Positions 44,643 to 52,974 of a stretch of DNA of 64,000 nt are shown here, piece by piece. The notes below the pieces were generated by a model. The model searched no databases. It had not been told where the DNA came from and saw nothing but the letters and a program-made list of their open reading frames with translations. The stretch comes from DATLLJ01 sp035537875 (GTDB lineage Bacteria > Acidobacteriota > Vicinamibacteria > Vicinamibacterales > CAVVIG01), in NCBI GenBank assembly GCA_035537875.1, contig DATLLJ010000049.1, forward strand, positions 17,649 to 81,648. Reading direction: 5' to 3'. Position numbers and translations under genes: made by a program. Within the stretch, counting starts at the first letter, position 1, and each line of letters starts with the position of its first letter.

Positions 44643-46304
44643 ATGTCGGCCGAGCCCCACCTGGACCTCCCCGCCGCGCTCACGCGACACTTCGGACATC
44701 CCGCGTTCCGCGACGGGCAGCACGAGCTGGTGCGCACGGTGGTCGAGGGGCACGATCTGCTCGCGGTGATGCCCACGGGATCGGGAAAGTCGCTCGGCTT
44801 CCAGTTGCCGGCGCTCCTGCTGCCCGGCATCACGCTCGTGGTGTCCCCGCTGATCGCGCTGATGAAAGACCAGGTCGACGAGCTCGCGGCTCGCGGCATT
44901 GCCGCCGCCGCCCTGCACTCGCAGGTGCGCGCGGCGGACCGGCACCAGACCTGGCGCGCCGTTCGCCAGGGCGCATTGCGCCTTCTCTACGTCGCGCCCG
45001 AACGGTTCGCCTCGGACGCGTTCGTCTCCTTCCTCAGCGACATCCCCGTCTCCCGCTTCGTCGTCGACGAGGCGCACTGCGTCTCGGAATGGGGGCACGA
45101 TTTCCGGCCGGACTACCGGCGGCTGAAGGCCGCTGCGGATTCCTGCCGGCGCGGCGACGGCCGCCCGGGACGGCCGCCGATGGCCGCCTTCACGGCCACC
45201 GCCACGCCTGAAGTGCGCCAGGACATCGTCACGCTGCTTGGTCTGCGCGACCCGCGGGTCGTGGTCGCCGGCTTCGACCGGCCAAACATCCGCCTCTTCG
45301 TCCAACCGGTCTCGGACGAGCTCGACAAGCACACCCGGCTGCCTCAGCTCGTTGGTGACGGCCGATCCCTCGTCTATGCCGCGACCCGCCGGAGCGCCGA
45401 AGCGGCCGCCGCGGTACTGAGCGCCGCCGGCCGGGCCGCGGCCGCCTACCACGCGGGGTTGCCCGCCGCCGAGCGCTCCCGGGTCCAGGACGCCTTTGCC
45501 GCCGGCGAGCTTCGCATCGTGTGCGCGACCAACGCTTTCGGGATGGGGATCGATCGCCCGGACGTCGAGACCGTCGTACACGTCGATCTGCCCGGATCGC
45601 TCGAGGCCTACTACCAGGAGATCGGCCGCGCCGGACGCGACGGCCGGCCCGCGACGGCCACGCTGCTGTGGCACTACGCCGACGTCAAGACGCGCGAGTT
45701 CCTGATCGAACATGGGCGAGATGATCCGGATCGATCGCCGGGGGTGATCGATGCCGGGGAACTGGCGCGCCGGAAGGCGCTGGAGTTCGCGAAGCTGCGG
45801 CGGATGGTGGCGTACGCCGAGAGCGCCGGGTGTCTGCGCGCCACGATCCTCCGGTACTTCGGCGACCCGGCGGCGCGCGAGCCCTGCGGTGCCTGCGGCA
45901 CCTGCGAGCGCACGGCGCCGCTCGACGAGGCGTCGCGGCTGCTCGTGCGGAAGATCCTGTCGGGAGTCGCGCGGGCAGGGGAACGATACGGACGCCGGCG
46001 CATCGTGGCGATGCTCGCCGGGGCGCTCGACGAGCTGCCGGAGCCGCTCACGCGGCTGTCGACGACGGGGCTGCTGCGGGACGAGCCACCGCGCACGATC
46101 GAGCGCTGGATCGAGGCGGCGTGCGCCGGCGGCCTGATCCGCGTCTCGAGCGATCGCTATCGGACGCTCAGTCTGACGCCGCGCGGTCGCGACGTGATGG
46201 CCGGCCGTGTCGAGCACGTCGTGCTCGCCGCGCCGGTCGTTCGCGCCTCACCCGGGCGCCGCCCGCGCCGGCGGCGCCGCGCCTTCAGCCGGCGGCGCGG
46301 TTGA
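44643..46304 (+). CDS. recQ: ATP-dependent DNA helicase RecQ
   Basis: The 553-aa product has the RecQ helicase core: motif I MPTGSGKSLGFQLPAL, Ia VVSPLIALMKDQV, motif II VVDEAHCVSEWGHDFRPDY, motif III TATATPEVRQDI, motif V VCATNAFGMGIDRPDV, motif VI QEIGRAGRDGRPA. The zinc site is CGACGTC with the AGCLRATILRYFGD helix ahead. A winged-helix region and a basic tail (RRPRRRRRAFSRRR) close it; the HRDC domain is absent. It unwinds DNA at damaged forks. A longer in-frame ORF upstream covers the IS91 relic; ATG 44643 starts the conserved part. Confidence 0.93.
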   Translation: MSAEPHLDLPAALTRHFGHPAFRDGQHELVRTVVEGHDLLAVMPTGSGKSLGFQLPALLLPGITLVVSPLIALMKDQVDELAARGIAAAALHSQVRAADRHQTWRAVRQGALRLLYVAPERFASDAFVSFLSDIPVSRFVVDEAHCVSEWGHDFRPDYRRLKAAADSCRRGDGRPGRPPMAAFTATATPEVRQDIVTLLGLRDPRVVVAGFDRPNIRLFVQPVSDELDKHTRLPQLVGDGRSLVYAATRRSAEAAAAVLSAAGRAAAAYHAGLPAAERSRVQDAFAAGELRIVCATNAFGMGIDRPDVETVVHVDLPGSLEAYYQEIGRAGRDGRPATATLLWHYADVKTREFLIEHGRDDPDRSPGVIDAGELARRKALEFAKLRRMVAYAESAGCLRATILRYFGDPAAREPCGACGTCERTAPLDEASRLLVRKILSGVARAGERYGRRRIVAMLAGALDELPEPLTRLSTTGLLRDEPPRTIERWIEAACAGGLIRVSSDRYRTLSLTPRGRDVMAGRVEHVVLAAPVVRASPGRRPRRRRRAFSRRRG

Positions 46305-46375
46305 CGGCCGGAACGCGCGCCGGGCGACAGCTGCCCGATCGCAGCACTCACAGGTTGCACGACCGTTTGATTACA

Positions 46376-47161
46376 ATGCGGCCCGTGGGCGACGTCGACG
46401 TCGGCGGACGAGTCGGCAACACGCGTCATTCATGGCCGCGGTCCCGCGGGGTGTGGCTGCTCGTGTTGACGATGGTCCTCCTGTTGACATCTGCGGGAAG
46501 CGCGCTCTTGAAAGGGCAGGCAGCCGGCTCACGGACCGTCTGGGACGGTGTGTACACGGAGGCGCAGGCGGAACGCGCCACCGTGGCCTTCAGCCAATCG
46601 TGCTCGCGGTGTCATACGCTCGAGGCACAGGGCGATAGCCCCCTGAGCGGTGAGAAATTCTGGGAGGGCTTCACGCAAAGGACGGTAGAAGATCTGCTCA
46701 CCTATGTCAGGACCAATATGCCGAACGGCAACGGCGGCTCGCTGCCGGCGTCCACGTACAACGATCTCGTGGCGCTCATCCTGAAATCCAACGGCTTCCC
46801 CACCGGGGCGGTCGAGCTCGCGCCGGAGAGCATCACCGGCGTGCAGATCATTCCCAAGAGCGGGCCAGGAGAACTGCCGGCCAACACGCTGGTCCGCGTG
46901 ATTGGCTGCCTTGCCCGGGACGGGAATGAGTGGGTGGTGAGGAGCGCGACCGCCCCCGAGCGCGTCGAGCGCATCGGGTTGGGCACCGAGGACGCGACGC
47001 GTCCGCTTGGCGACCGCACGACGACGCTCAAGTTCGTCCTGACGCCCCTCGATTCCCTTGCCGGGCGGCGCGTGTCGGTCAGCGGCCTTCTGATGGGCGC
47101 AGGGGGCGCGGACGGGATCAACGTTTCAACCGTGAATCGCGTGGGCGATACCTGCCCGTAA
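46376..47161 (+). CDS. Secreted single-heme cytochrome c with C-terminal beta domain
   Basis: The 261-aa product has a long N-terminal export signal (GVWLLVLTMVLLLTSAGSAL) and one heme site, CSRCH at about residue 77. Helices around it (WDGVYTEAQAERATVAFSQS, FWEGFTQRTVEDLLTYVRTN, NDLVALILKSNGFP) complete a small cytochrome c fold. The segment VRTNMPNG offers the Met ligand. Residues about 160-261 form a beta-rich extension (LVRVIGCLARDGNEWVVRSA, LKFVLTPLDSLAGRRVSVSG) resembling acidobacterial OB-like tails. It probably shuttles electrons in the periplasm. It precedes the ankyrin/DUF1592/DUF1552 operon. Confidence 0.82.
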   Translation: MRPVGDVDVGGRVGNTRHSWPRSRGVWLLVLTMVLLLTSAGSALLKGQAAGSRTVWDGVYTEAQAERATVAFSQSCSRCHTLEAQGDSPLSGEKFWEGFTQRTVEDLLTYVRTNMPNGNGGSLPASTYNDLVALILKSNGFPTGAVELAPESITGVQIIPKSGPGELPANTLVRVIGCLARDGNEWVVRSATAPERVERIGLGTEDATRPLGDRTTTLKFVLTPLDSLAGRRVSVSGLLMGAGGADGINVSTVNRVGDTCP

Positions 47162-47322
47162 ATCGGGCAGGGTTGACGTCGTGGCTGCCAGCGGGCCGCC
47201 CAAAGGGTGTAATATCGGCCTTGTCGCGACCACGACGCGAGCCGGTGGAACTGTGCCGGCAGCAGTTCGTTACGCGGGTCGACAGGGGAATTCTGTCCTC
47301 ATTCCCGCGGCCGCATAACGGC

Positions 47323-47406
47323 GGCGCGCACAGCGCGCCCGCGAGGGAGCGGCGTGGGGCAAGGGGCCCCGCAGCGACCGAGCCGGGGTCCGGGGCAGAG
47401 CCCCGG
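47323..47406 (+). ncRNA. Three consecutive GC-rich hairpins in the leader of the ankyrin operon
   Basis: Three stems follow each other: GGCGCGC-ACA-GCGCGCC (47323-47339), GCGTGGGGC with GCCCCGC (47352-47372, T bulged), and CCGGGGC-AGA-GCCCCGG (47390-47406), 28 bp before the ankyrin ATG. Together they look like a structured leader or a GC-rich intergenic repeat unit. They could terminate upstream transcription or control the operon. No known riboswitch is recognised. Confidence 0.5.
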
Positions 47407-47434
47407 TTAGTTGGTCGAAAGGTGAGGGCCTGAG

Positions 47435-49108
47435 ATGCGCACCCAACGAACCTCCAGCTGGCTGCTGACATCGTTGCTGTCGTTCGTCGTCGTCGTCCTC
47501 CTCCTTCCTGCCGTCCGCGGACAGGCCCCCCGCGACACACCCCTGGTCGATGCCGCCAGACACGACGATCTCCAGGCTGTTCGCGCGTTGATAGCCAGGC
47601 GAGCGAATGTGAACGAGCACGCGCGTGACGGGTCGACGGCGATTCTCTGGGCAGCCGCCAATTCGAATCTGGAGATGGCGCGGGCGCTCATCGCCGCAGG
47701 CGCCGCCGTCAACACGCCCAATCATTACGGCATCACGCCGCTGCTTCAAGCCAGCCGCTCGGGTGACGCGCCGCTCGTCGCGGCGCTGCTGAAGGCAGGG
47801 GCCGACCACGCGGCAGGGCATCCTGACGGCGAGACGCCGCTCATGGCCGCGTCGCGCTCCGGGCGCGTCGAGGCTGTGCGGCTGCTCCTCGAAGCGGGCT
47901 CCAATGTGAACGCCGCCGAGGCGTACCAGCACCAGACCGCGCTCATGTGGGCGGCGGGGGAAGGCCACGTGGACGTCGTGAAGGCGCTGCTCGCGGCGGG
48001 TGCGAATCCAAACCAGAAGGCTCGCGTGAACGCCATAAACGAACGGAAGCACGCCGATCACCCGACAGGCGGCTTCACGGCCCTCATGTTTGCGGCGCGA
48101 AACGGTCACGGGGAGATCGCCAGGGCGCTCGTCGAAGGCGGGGCCGATCCCAACCTGACCAACGGCGACGGCGCCACGGCGACGATCGTCGCCATCGTCA
48201 ACGATCGGTTCGATCTGGCCAGACAGCTTCTCGACCTCGGCGCCGACGCGAACGACGGGTCGTTGTACTTTGCCGTTGACATGCACGACGCCACGATCGA
48301 CATGCGTGCGCGCGACGGGTCGCGGCTGCGCGCCAACCATCCCAACAAGTTAACCGCGCTGGACCTGGTGACGCTGCTGCTGGATCGCGGGGCCGACCCG
48401 AACAAGCCGTTCGTCGGCCAGCTGCACTCGACGTCCTATTGCTGTGGCGACGACGTCAACAGCTCGGCGTTCTATCGTGCGGCGATCGCGTCCGACGTCG
48501 AGGTGCTGAAGCTGATGATCGCGCGCGGCGCCCGGATCGAGTGGAGCCCGAGCGAGGTCAAGAAGGAAGGCGCCGCCGCCGGGCGCGGTGCGAACGCGAA
48601 CGTCGGAAGAACGCCGATCGTGGTCGCGATGGCCGGTGGTCGCGGCGCCCCGTTGGCGGGAGGCCCGGGGTTCGACCGGATAGGACCGCCGCCGTTCCGC
48701 GAGCCGTCGAGTCGCGATCCGCTCGAGGCGCTCGAGGTGCTTCTGGCCGCCGGGGCGAGCCCGAACGTCAAGGCGCCCGACGGCTCGACGCCGCTGCACC
48801 AGGCGGTGCAGGCGCGACAGGTGGCGATGATTCGAACGCTGGTGGCGGCCGGTGCGTCGTTGAACGCGACCAACAAAGACAATCTGACGCCGCTGCAGCT
48901 GGCCGAAAAGCCCGAGCCGCCGGGGCCGGCGACGCCCGTGGATCCTGGCGTGTTCCGTCCCAAGCGCGATACGCGGGAGGAGGTCATCGCTGCCTTGCGG
49001 GAGCTGATGAAGCTCGGCCCGAACGATCCGACGCCCGTGCCGCCGCCGGCGCCCGCCGAGCCTGGCAAAGAGAAAGAGGCGGAGAACAAGAAGGGCGACC
49101 AGAAATGA
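47435..49108 (+). CDS. Secreted ankyrin-repeat protein, first gene of the DUF1592/DUF1552 operon
   Basis: The 557-aa product has a signal peptide (TSSWLLTSLLSFVVVVLLLP, cleavage near RGQA). At least eight ankyrin units follow: TPLVDAARHDDLQAVRALIA, GSTAILWAAANSNLEMARAL, GITPLLQASRSGDAPLVAAL, GETPLMAASRSGRVEAVRLL, QTALMWAAGEGHVDVVKALL, FTALMFAARNGHGEIARALV, then a looser segment (300-440) with two Cys (SYCCGD), and DGSTPLHQAVQARQVAMIRT. Ends in a charged, proline-rich tail. Export of ankyrins in Acidobacteria is common; here it is coupled by ATGA to a heme protein, so it may act as a periplasmic scaffold. GAAAGGTGAGG precedes the ATG. Confidence 0.88.
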   Translation: MRTQRTSSWLLTSLLSFVVVVLLLPAVRGQAPRDTPLVDAARHDDLQAVRALIARRANVNEHARDGSTAILWAAANSNLEMARALIAAGAAVNTPNHYGITPLLQASRSGDAPLVAALLKAGADHAAGHPDGETPLMAASRSGRVEAVRLLLEAGSNVNAAEAYQHQTALMWAAGEGHVDVVKALLAAGANPNQKARVNAINERKHADHPTGGFTALMFAARNGHGEIARALVEGGADPNLTNGDGATATIVAIVNDRFDLARQLLDLGADANDGSLYFAVDMHDATIDMRARDGSRLRANHPNKLTALDLVTLLLDRGADPNKPFVGQLHSTSYCCGDDVNSSAFYRAAIASDVEVLKLMIARGARIEWSPSEVKKEGAAAGRGANANVGRTPIVVAMAGGRGAPLAGGPGFDRIGPPPFREPSSRDPLEALEVLLAAGASPNVKAPDGSTPLHQAVQARQVAMIRTLVAAGASLNATNKDNLTPLQLAEKPEPPGPATPVDPGVFRPKRDTREEVIAALRELMKLGPNDPTPVPPPAPAEPGKEKEAENKKGDQK

Positions 49109-51570
49109 AAAGGGCGCTGGTGAGTGCGGCCCTCGTCTGGGCCAGCGCGGCGGCGCTGCTGGCGCAGTCGGCGACCGGCGTGACCGCGCAGTCGCCTTCA
49201 CCCTCAGCCGTGAGGGCTCAGCACCGGGCCTGGTTGAATCAGTACTGCGTCGGTTGTCATAACAGCCGCACGGCATCCCCGGCGCACGATCCCGTCAACC
49301 TCGAGTCGGCCAGCCTCGACGACCTGTTGCCCCACGCGGCCACGTGGGAGCGCGTCCTCCGCAAACTGAGCGTGCGCGCGATGCCGCCCCAGGGCATGCC
49401 GCACCCGAACGAGTCGGAGTACGCGGCGTTCACGAGCTGGCTGGCCGGATCGCTCGATCGCGCCTGGCAGGGGCGGAGCTCTCCGGGCCGCTACGTGGCG
49501 CACCGCTTGAACCGCGCTGAATACCGCAACGCGATTCGCGACCTGCTCGCGCTCGACGTCGAGGTCAGCGAGCTGTTGCCGAGCGACGGCGCGAACTTCG
49601 GCTTCGACAACATCGCGGCCTCTCTCAACACGTCGCCGCTGCTGCTCGAAGGGTATCTGGTGGCGGCGCAGCGCATCAGCGCGCAGGCGGTGGGCGATCC
49701 GGACCGACGCCCCGGGGCGACCGAGTATTCGATCAGCCGGGAATTCACCCAGCTCGGGTACATCGACGGCCTGCCGCTCGGAACGCGCGGCGGCACGCTG
49801 GTCCGTCATCTGTTTCCGGCCGACGGCGAATACGAGCTCTTCGGGCGGCTGGTCAGGGGCGTGGAGGAAGGGTACGCCGGCGTCGAGGGGAATGATTTGC
49901 CGCACACCTTCGTCATCACGATCGACGGTGCGGAGGTGTATTCCGCTCAGATCGGCGGCCTCAAGGACCATGAAGTGCAGGCCAGGGACATGAACGAGGC
50001 GCGTACGCTGGTCGACGCGCGTATGACCGGTCGTGTCAGGGTGACCGCAGGTCAGCATGAAGTCGGCTTCACGTGGCGGGAGAGACCGTCCCTGCCGCAG
50101 GACGTGTGGCAGCCTTCGTTGCGTGACAGCCAGGAAGTGCACATGATTGGCGGCCTGCCGCGATTGCAGGCAGTCGGCGTCGAAGGCCCGTACCGCGTCA
50201 CGGGAGTCAGCGCCACGCCAAGCCGGGAACTCATCTTCGTCTGTGAGCCGCAGGCAGCCCTCGAGGAGCTCGCATGCGCCACCAGGATCCTGACCAACCT
50301 GGCGCGCCGTGCCTATCGGCGGCCGGTCACGGCAACGGACGTCGAGGCGCCAGTCGCGTTCTACAAGCAGGCGCGCGCGAGCGGCGGCAACTTCGACGCG
50401 GGCGTCCGCGCCGGGGTCGCGCGCGTCCTGGCGAGCCCGCTGTTCCTGTATCGAATCGAGCGGGATCCTGCCGGCCTTCCCTCAGGCGCCGCGCACGCGG
50501 TCAGCGACGTGGAACTCGCCTCGCGTCTGTCGTTCTTTCTGTGGAGCAGCATCCCGGACGAGACGCTGCTGAACCTGGCAACGACCGGCCGGCTTCGCGA
50601 GCCGGGCGTGCTCGAGGCCCAGGTACGCCGCATGATTGTGGACAAACGCGCCGATGCCCTGGTCAGCAATTTCGCCGGGCAGTGGCTCCAGCTGCGCAAC
50701 CTGGAGGCGAAGGTCGTTCCCGACCTGCTGATGTTCCCCGATTTCGACGACAACACCCGGGAAGCGTTCCGCCGAGAGACAGAGCTGCTCTTCGCCCACA
50801 TCATGCGGCAGAACCGAAGCGCGCTCGAGCTGTTGAACGCCGACTACACTTTCGTGAACGAGCGGCTGGCCAGACACTATGGCATCCCGGGTATCTACGG
50901 GGAGCGCTTCCGCCAGGTGAAGCTGACCGATCCGAACCGACGCGGCCTTCTGGGACATGGGAGCATCCTGTCGCTGACGTCTGTTGCGACGCGAACCTCG
51001 CCCGTGTTTCGCGGCAAGTACATCCTGAGCACGTTCCTGAACACGCCGCCTCCCCCGCCGCCGCCGAGCGTCCCGACGCTCGAGGAAAGCAACAAGGGCG
51101 CGGCGACCGCGGCGAAGACGGTACGGGAGCAGCTGGAGAGGCACCGGCAGAACGCAGCCTGCGCCTCCTGTCATCGCATCATCGACCCGCCGGGCTTTGC
51201 GCTGGAGAACTTCAATTCGGTCGGACAGTGGCGCGACGTTGCGGCCGATGGCGCGCCGATCGACGCGGCTGGCACGCTGGCGGATGGCGCGGCGGTCGAT
51301 GGCCCCGCCGCGCTGCGCGCCGCCATCCTGAGCCGGCCCGAGGTGTTCGTCACCACGCTCACCGATCGGATGCTGACGTACGCATTGGGCCGAGGGCTCG
51401 AGCCGTCCGATATGCCCGTCGTCCGGAGGATCGTGAACAAGGCGGCGCAGAACGATTATCGCTTCGCGTCGATCGTCATCGGCATCGTCGAAAGCACCCC
51501 GTTCCAGATGAGGGCCACACTGGAACCGGTTGAAACCGTCAACCCAGTTGGACAAGCGAGGGGACAGTAA
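49105..51570 (+). CDS. Secreted PSCyt-type cytochrome with DUF1587/DUF1592/DUF1588/DUF1585 domains
   Basis: The 821-aa product has a signal peptide (MKRALVSAALVWASAAALLA) and is a planctomycete-type multidomain protein. A first heme c site is CVGCHNSRTA (about residue 48). Then DUF1587 (HRLNRAEYRNAIRDLLALDV), a carbohydrate-binding-like beta domain, DUF1595 (LTNLARRAYRRPVTATDVEA), DUF1592 (LASRLSFFLWSSIPDETLLN, FAGQWLQLRNLE), DUF1588 (RRGLLGHGSILSLTSVATRT, LNTPPPPPPPSVP, a second heme c site CASCHRIIDPPGFALENF) and DUF1585 (LTYALGRGLEPSD). The two heme sites imply redox work outside the cell. Substrate unknown. Starts inside the ankyrin stop (ATGA) and ends 2 bp before the DUF1552 gene. Confidence 0.9.
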   Translation: MKRALVSAALVWASAAALLAQSATGVTAQSPSPSAVRAQHRAWLNQYCVGCHNSRTASPAHDPVNLESASLDDLLPHAATWERVLRKLSVRAMPPQGMPHPNESEYAAFTSWLAGSLDRAWQGRSSPGRYVAHRLNRAEYRNAIRDLLALDVEVSELLPSDGANFGFDNIAASLNTSPLLLEGYLVAAQRISAQAVGDPDRRPGATEYSISREFTQLGYIDGLPLGTRGGTLVRHLFPADGEYELFGRLVRGVEEGYAGVEGNDLPHTFVITIDGAEVYSAQIGGLKDHEVQARDMNEARTLVDARMTGRVRVTAGQHEVGFTWRERPSLPQDVWQPSLRDSQEVHMIGGLPRLQAVGVEGPYRVTGVSATPSRELIFVCEPQAALEELACATRILTNLARRAYRRPVTATDVEAPVAFYKQARASGGNFDAGVRAGVARVLASPLFLYRIERDPAGLPSGAAHAVSDVELASRLSFFLWSSIPDETLLNLATTGRLREPGVLEAQVRRMIVDKRADALVSNFAGQWLQLRNLEAKVVPDLLMFPDFDDNTREAFRRETELLFAHIMRQNRSALELLNADYTFVNERLARHYGIPGIYGERFRQVKLTDPNRRGLLGHGSILSLTSVATRTSPVFRGKYILSTFLNTPPPPPPPSVPTLEESNKGAATAAKTVREQLERHRQNAACASCHRIIDPPGFALENFNSVGQWRDVAADGAPIDAAGTLADGAAVDGPAALRAAILSRPEVFVTTLTDRMLTYALGRGLEPSDMPVVRRIVNKAAQNDYRFASIVIGIVESTPFQMRATLEPVETVNPVGQARGQ

Positions 51571-51572
51571 TC

Positions 51573-52913
51573 ATGTTCATCACGAAGAAGCATCTTTCCC
51601 GCCGCACGTTCATGCGCGGTGCTTTTGGCGCGACGATGGCGCTGCCCCTGCTGGAGGCAATGGTGCCGGCGCTCACGGCGCAGTCGCGTACGGCTGCGCG
51701 CTCGCCGTTCCGGTTCGGAGTTTCCTATTTTCCCAACGGCGTGTTCCCTGACACGTGGCATCCGGACCAGGCCGGTAGCGATTTTCGGTTCAAGCCGGTC
51801 ATGCAGCCGCTCGAGCCCTTCCGCGACCAGCTGGTCACGATCAGCCAGATGAAGGCCCCATGGGGGGCCTCGATACATCTTGGGGCGAGCTCGGCGTTTC
51901 TCAACGGCGTCGGGCCCGTCGCCGACAGAAGAGAGGGAACCAGCGAAGCCTTCGGGAAGCTCCAGTCGAAGAAGACGGTCGAGCAGTACATCGCCGACAA
52001 GGTCGCGGAGGATACACCTCTGCGGTCAATCGAGGTCGGAACCGAGGACATGGGCACCGCGGTGGGCGCCTGCGACGGGTTCCCGTGCACCTTCTTCAAC
52101 GCGCTCTCCTGGCGCGACGATACGAGCCCGCTGCCCGTGTCGATCAACCCGCGGGTCACTTTCGAGCGGATGTTCGGCGAGACCGGCTCGGCGGAACAGC
52201 GGGCCACTCGTCTGAAGGAGAAGCAGAGTCTGCTGGACTCCGTGATGGAGGAAACGTCGAAGCTGCGGAACACGCTGGGCGCGCCCGACCGCGCCATCCT
52301 CGACGAGTACGTCAGCAACATTCGTCAGGTTGAGCAGCAGCTCGACAGGATGGAAACCCGGCTTGGCACCATCACCGGGAATCCAGAGGCGCCGCTGGGG
52401 TTGCCGGAGGCGTTCGACGATCACATGGCCGTGACCTACAACCTCATGCACCTGGCTTTTCAGGGCGACATCAGCCGGGTGTTCACGTTCATGATCTGTC
52501 ACGAGGCGAGCGACCGCGGCTACGCCCACATCGGCATCCCCGAAACACACCACAGCATCTCGCACCACGGCAACGACCCGGAGAAGCTCGCGAAATACGC
52601 CAAGATCGGCACGTACCAGATCGTGAAGTTCGCCGAGTTCCTCGGCAAGCTGAAAGCGACAGCGGATGGCGACGGCACGCTGCTGGATCATTCGCTGTTC
52701 TACTGGGGCAGCGGCATGAGCAACGGCAACGAGCACGATCGGAACAACCCGCCCGCGGTCCTCGTTGGCGGCGCACACGGCCGCCTGAAGGGCAATCGTC
52801 ACGTCGTGGCGAAGAAGGATGAGCCAACGGCGAACCTGCTGCTCGCGCTGGCACATCTTGCTGACGTGGAGATCGAGAGCTTCGGGGCGAGCACCGGCCG
52901 GCTCGACTTGTAG
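51573..52913 (+). CDS. Tat-exported DUF1552 protein, partner of the DUF1592 cytochrome
   Basis: The 446-aa product begins with a Tat signal (SRRTFMRGAFGATMALPLLE). The body matches DUF1552: FRFGVSYFPNGVFPDTWHPD, LVTISQMKAPWGASIHLGAS, SAFLNGV, SIEVGTEDMGTAVGACDGFP, VTFERMFGETGSAEQRATRL, VFTFMICHEASDRGYAHIGI, PETHHSISHHGNDPEKLAKY and YWGSGMSNGNEHDRNNPPAV. The His-rich and Asp/Asn motifs look like those of the alkaline-phosphatase/sulfatase superfamily (DUF1501 relatives), but no metal centre is proven. It follows the DUF1592 gene with a 2-bp gap, the usual pairing in Planctomycetes and Acidobacteria. Ends at a hairpin shared with the convergent NHL gene. Confidence 0.88.
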   Translation: MFITKKHLSRRTFMRGAFGATMALPLLEAMVPALTAQSRTAARSPFRFGVSYFPNGVFPDTWHPDQAGSDFRFKPVMQPLEPFRDQLVTISQMKAPWGASIHLGASSAFLNGVGPVADRREGTSEAFGKLQSKKTVEQYIADKVAEDTPLRSIEVGTEDMGTAVGACDGFPCTFFNALSWRDDTSPLPVSINPRVTFERMFGETGSAEQRATRLKEKQSLLDSVMEETSKLRNTLGAPDRAILDEYVSNIRQVEQQLDRMETRLGTITGNPEAPLGLPEAFDDHMAVTYNLMHLAFQGDISRVFTFMICHEASDRGYAHIGIPETHHSISHHGNDPEKLAKYAKIGTYQIVKFAEFLGKLKATADGDGTLLDHSLFYWGSGMSNGNEHDRNNPPAVLVGGAHGRLKGNRHVVAKKDEPTANLLLALAHLADVEIESFGASTGRLDL

Positions 52914-52929
52914 ATCTCGGCATCGATAG

Positions 52930-52949
52930 GCAGCGGCACACGCCGCTGC
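52930..52949. terminator. Perfect 8-bp stem-loop between convergent genes
   Basis: GCAGCGGC-ACAC-GCCGCTGC lies in the 60-bp gap between the DUF1552 gene and the convergent NHL gene and can serve both directions. No strong T-run is present on either side. Confidence 0.6.
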
Positions 52950-52974
52950 ATACGCGGTTCGGCCGGACGTCGGG

